Of a stretch of 64,000 nt of DNA, positions 63,765 to 64,000 are shown piece after piece (within the stretch, counting starts at the first letter, position 1; each line of letters begins with the position of its first letter). The stretch covers positions 434,001 to 498,000 of the forward strand of contig JH720303.1 in assembly GCA_000231825.2 (NCBI GenBank), given 5' to 3'. The notes below the pieces were generated by a model. It saw only the letters and a program-made list of their open reading frames with translations. It was not told the DNA's origin and made no database searches. This stretch comes from Tetrahymena elliotti 4EA. Its lineage: Eukaryota > Ciliophora > Oligohymenophorea > Hymenostomatida > Tetrahymenidae. Both the position numbers and the translations under genes were made by a program.

Positions 63765-64000
63765 ACTCACTAAGTATCAACCTCCGCGTTGCTTAATACA
63801 GTAGATTTGCTAGTATCAAAACCAACTATGAGTTAGTTGTGCTTGACTTAAAATGCCCTATTACCTACCTATTCTCTTTCGAGAGTAATGCAGAATTAAA
63901 AATTTTGATTATATATTTGATTTTGATTTTTATCTCTTTTTTATTATGATTTTGACAATATTTCATGAAAAATACCTTTTTTTGAAATTAAATCAGCAAT
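63765..64000. other. 5' flank of the membrane-protein gene
   Basis: Right-edge sequence upstream of the start at 63764. Somewhat richer in G/C than other spacers, with imperfect complementary GCGCGG/CCGCGT around 63747-63788. Likely leader and promoter. Confidence 0.4.

Noticed and set aside
1..64000. tRNA or rRNA genes, transposons
   Set aside because: No cloverleaf with the conserved T-loop sequence, no rRNA-like G/C-rich block and no transposase or reverse-transcriptase motif was found by eye; a tRNA scan would be needed to exclude single tRNAs.

Overview
The window looks like macronuclear-type genomic DNA of an oligohymenophorean ciliate, most like Tetrahymena. It is extremely A+T rich. 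Its genes can only be read if TAA and TAG encode glutamine and TGA is the only stop; under the standard code every large gene here shatters. Introns are mostly short (about 44 to 110 nt), AT-rich, GTA...TAG type. All models below end in TGA, and in each one the exon sum is an exact number of codons.

Layout: (1) 1.7-2.9 kb, an ANTH-domain clathrin-adaptor protein. (2) 4.2-14.1 kb, two large tandem Q/N/S-rich coiled-coil proteins that are paralogues and share an upstream promoter block. (3) 14.9-16.6 kb, a B-box/WD40 protein. (4) 18.1-21.5 kb, a myristoylation-motif protein kinase. (5) 23.0-23.7 kb, a VAMP7-like R-SNARE, followed by a 100-N assembly gap at 24.5 kb. (6) 24.8-30.5 kb (-), a 1774-aa FYVE-finger/coiled-coil protein. 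(7) 31.1-31.6 kb (-), a Yippee-like protein. (8) 32.7-33.8 kb (-), a PPIH-type spliceosomal cyclophilin, divergent from (9) 34.5-36.8 kb, a divergent poly(A)-binding protein with an A-rich leader. (10) 38.4-41.0 kb, a triple-KH RS/RGG protein. (11) 42.7-44.5 kb (-), a probable mitochondrial helical-repeat protein. (12) 45.6-48.7 kb (-), an hnRNP H/ESRP-like three-RRM protein. (13) 49.8-50.1 kb (-), a possible 75-aa gene. (14) 50.7-58.2 kb (-), an unrecognised 2366-aa protein. (15) 59.2-63.8 kb (-), an intronless 1521-aa single-pass membrane protein with a signal peptide.

Two functional themes recur. Several proteins fit membrane traffic: ANTH adaptor, VAMP7-like R-SNARE and FYVE coiled-coil tether. 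Four of the genes between 32.7 and 48.7 kb are RNA-processing genes: cyclophilin H, PABP, KH and hnRNP H-like. Eukaryotic gene neighbours are not operons, so co-location is only suggestive. Spaces between genes are 70-85% A/T sequence with homopolymer runs and a few microsatellites. I found no rRNA, tRNA, transposon, CRISPR or telomere repeat.
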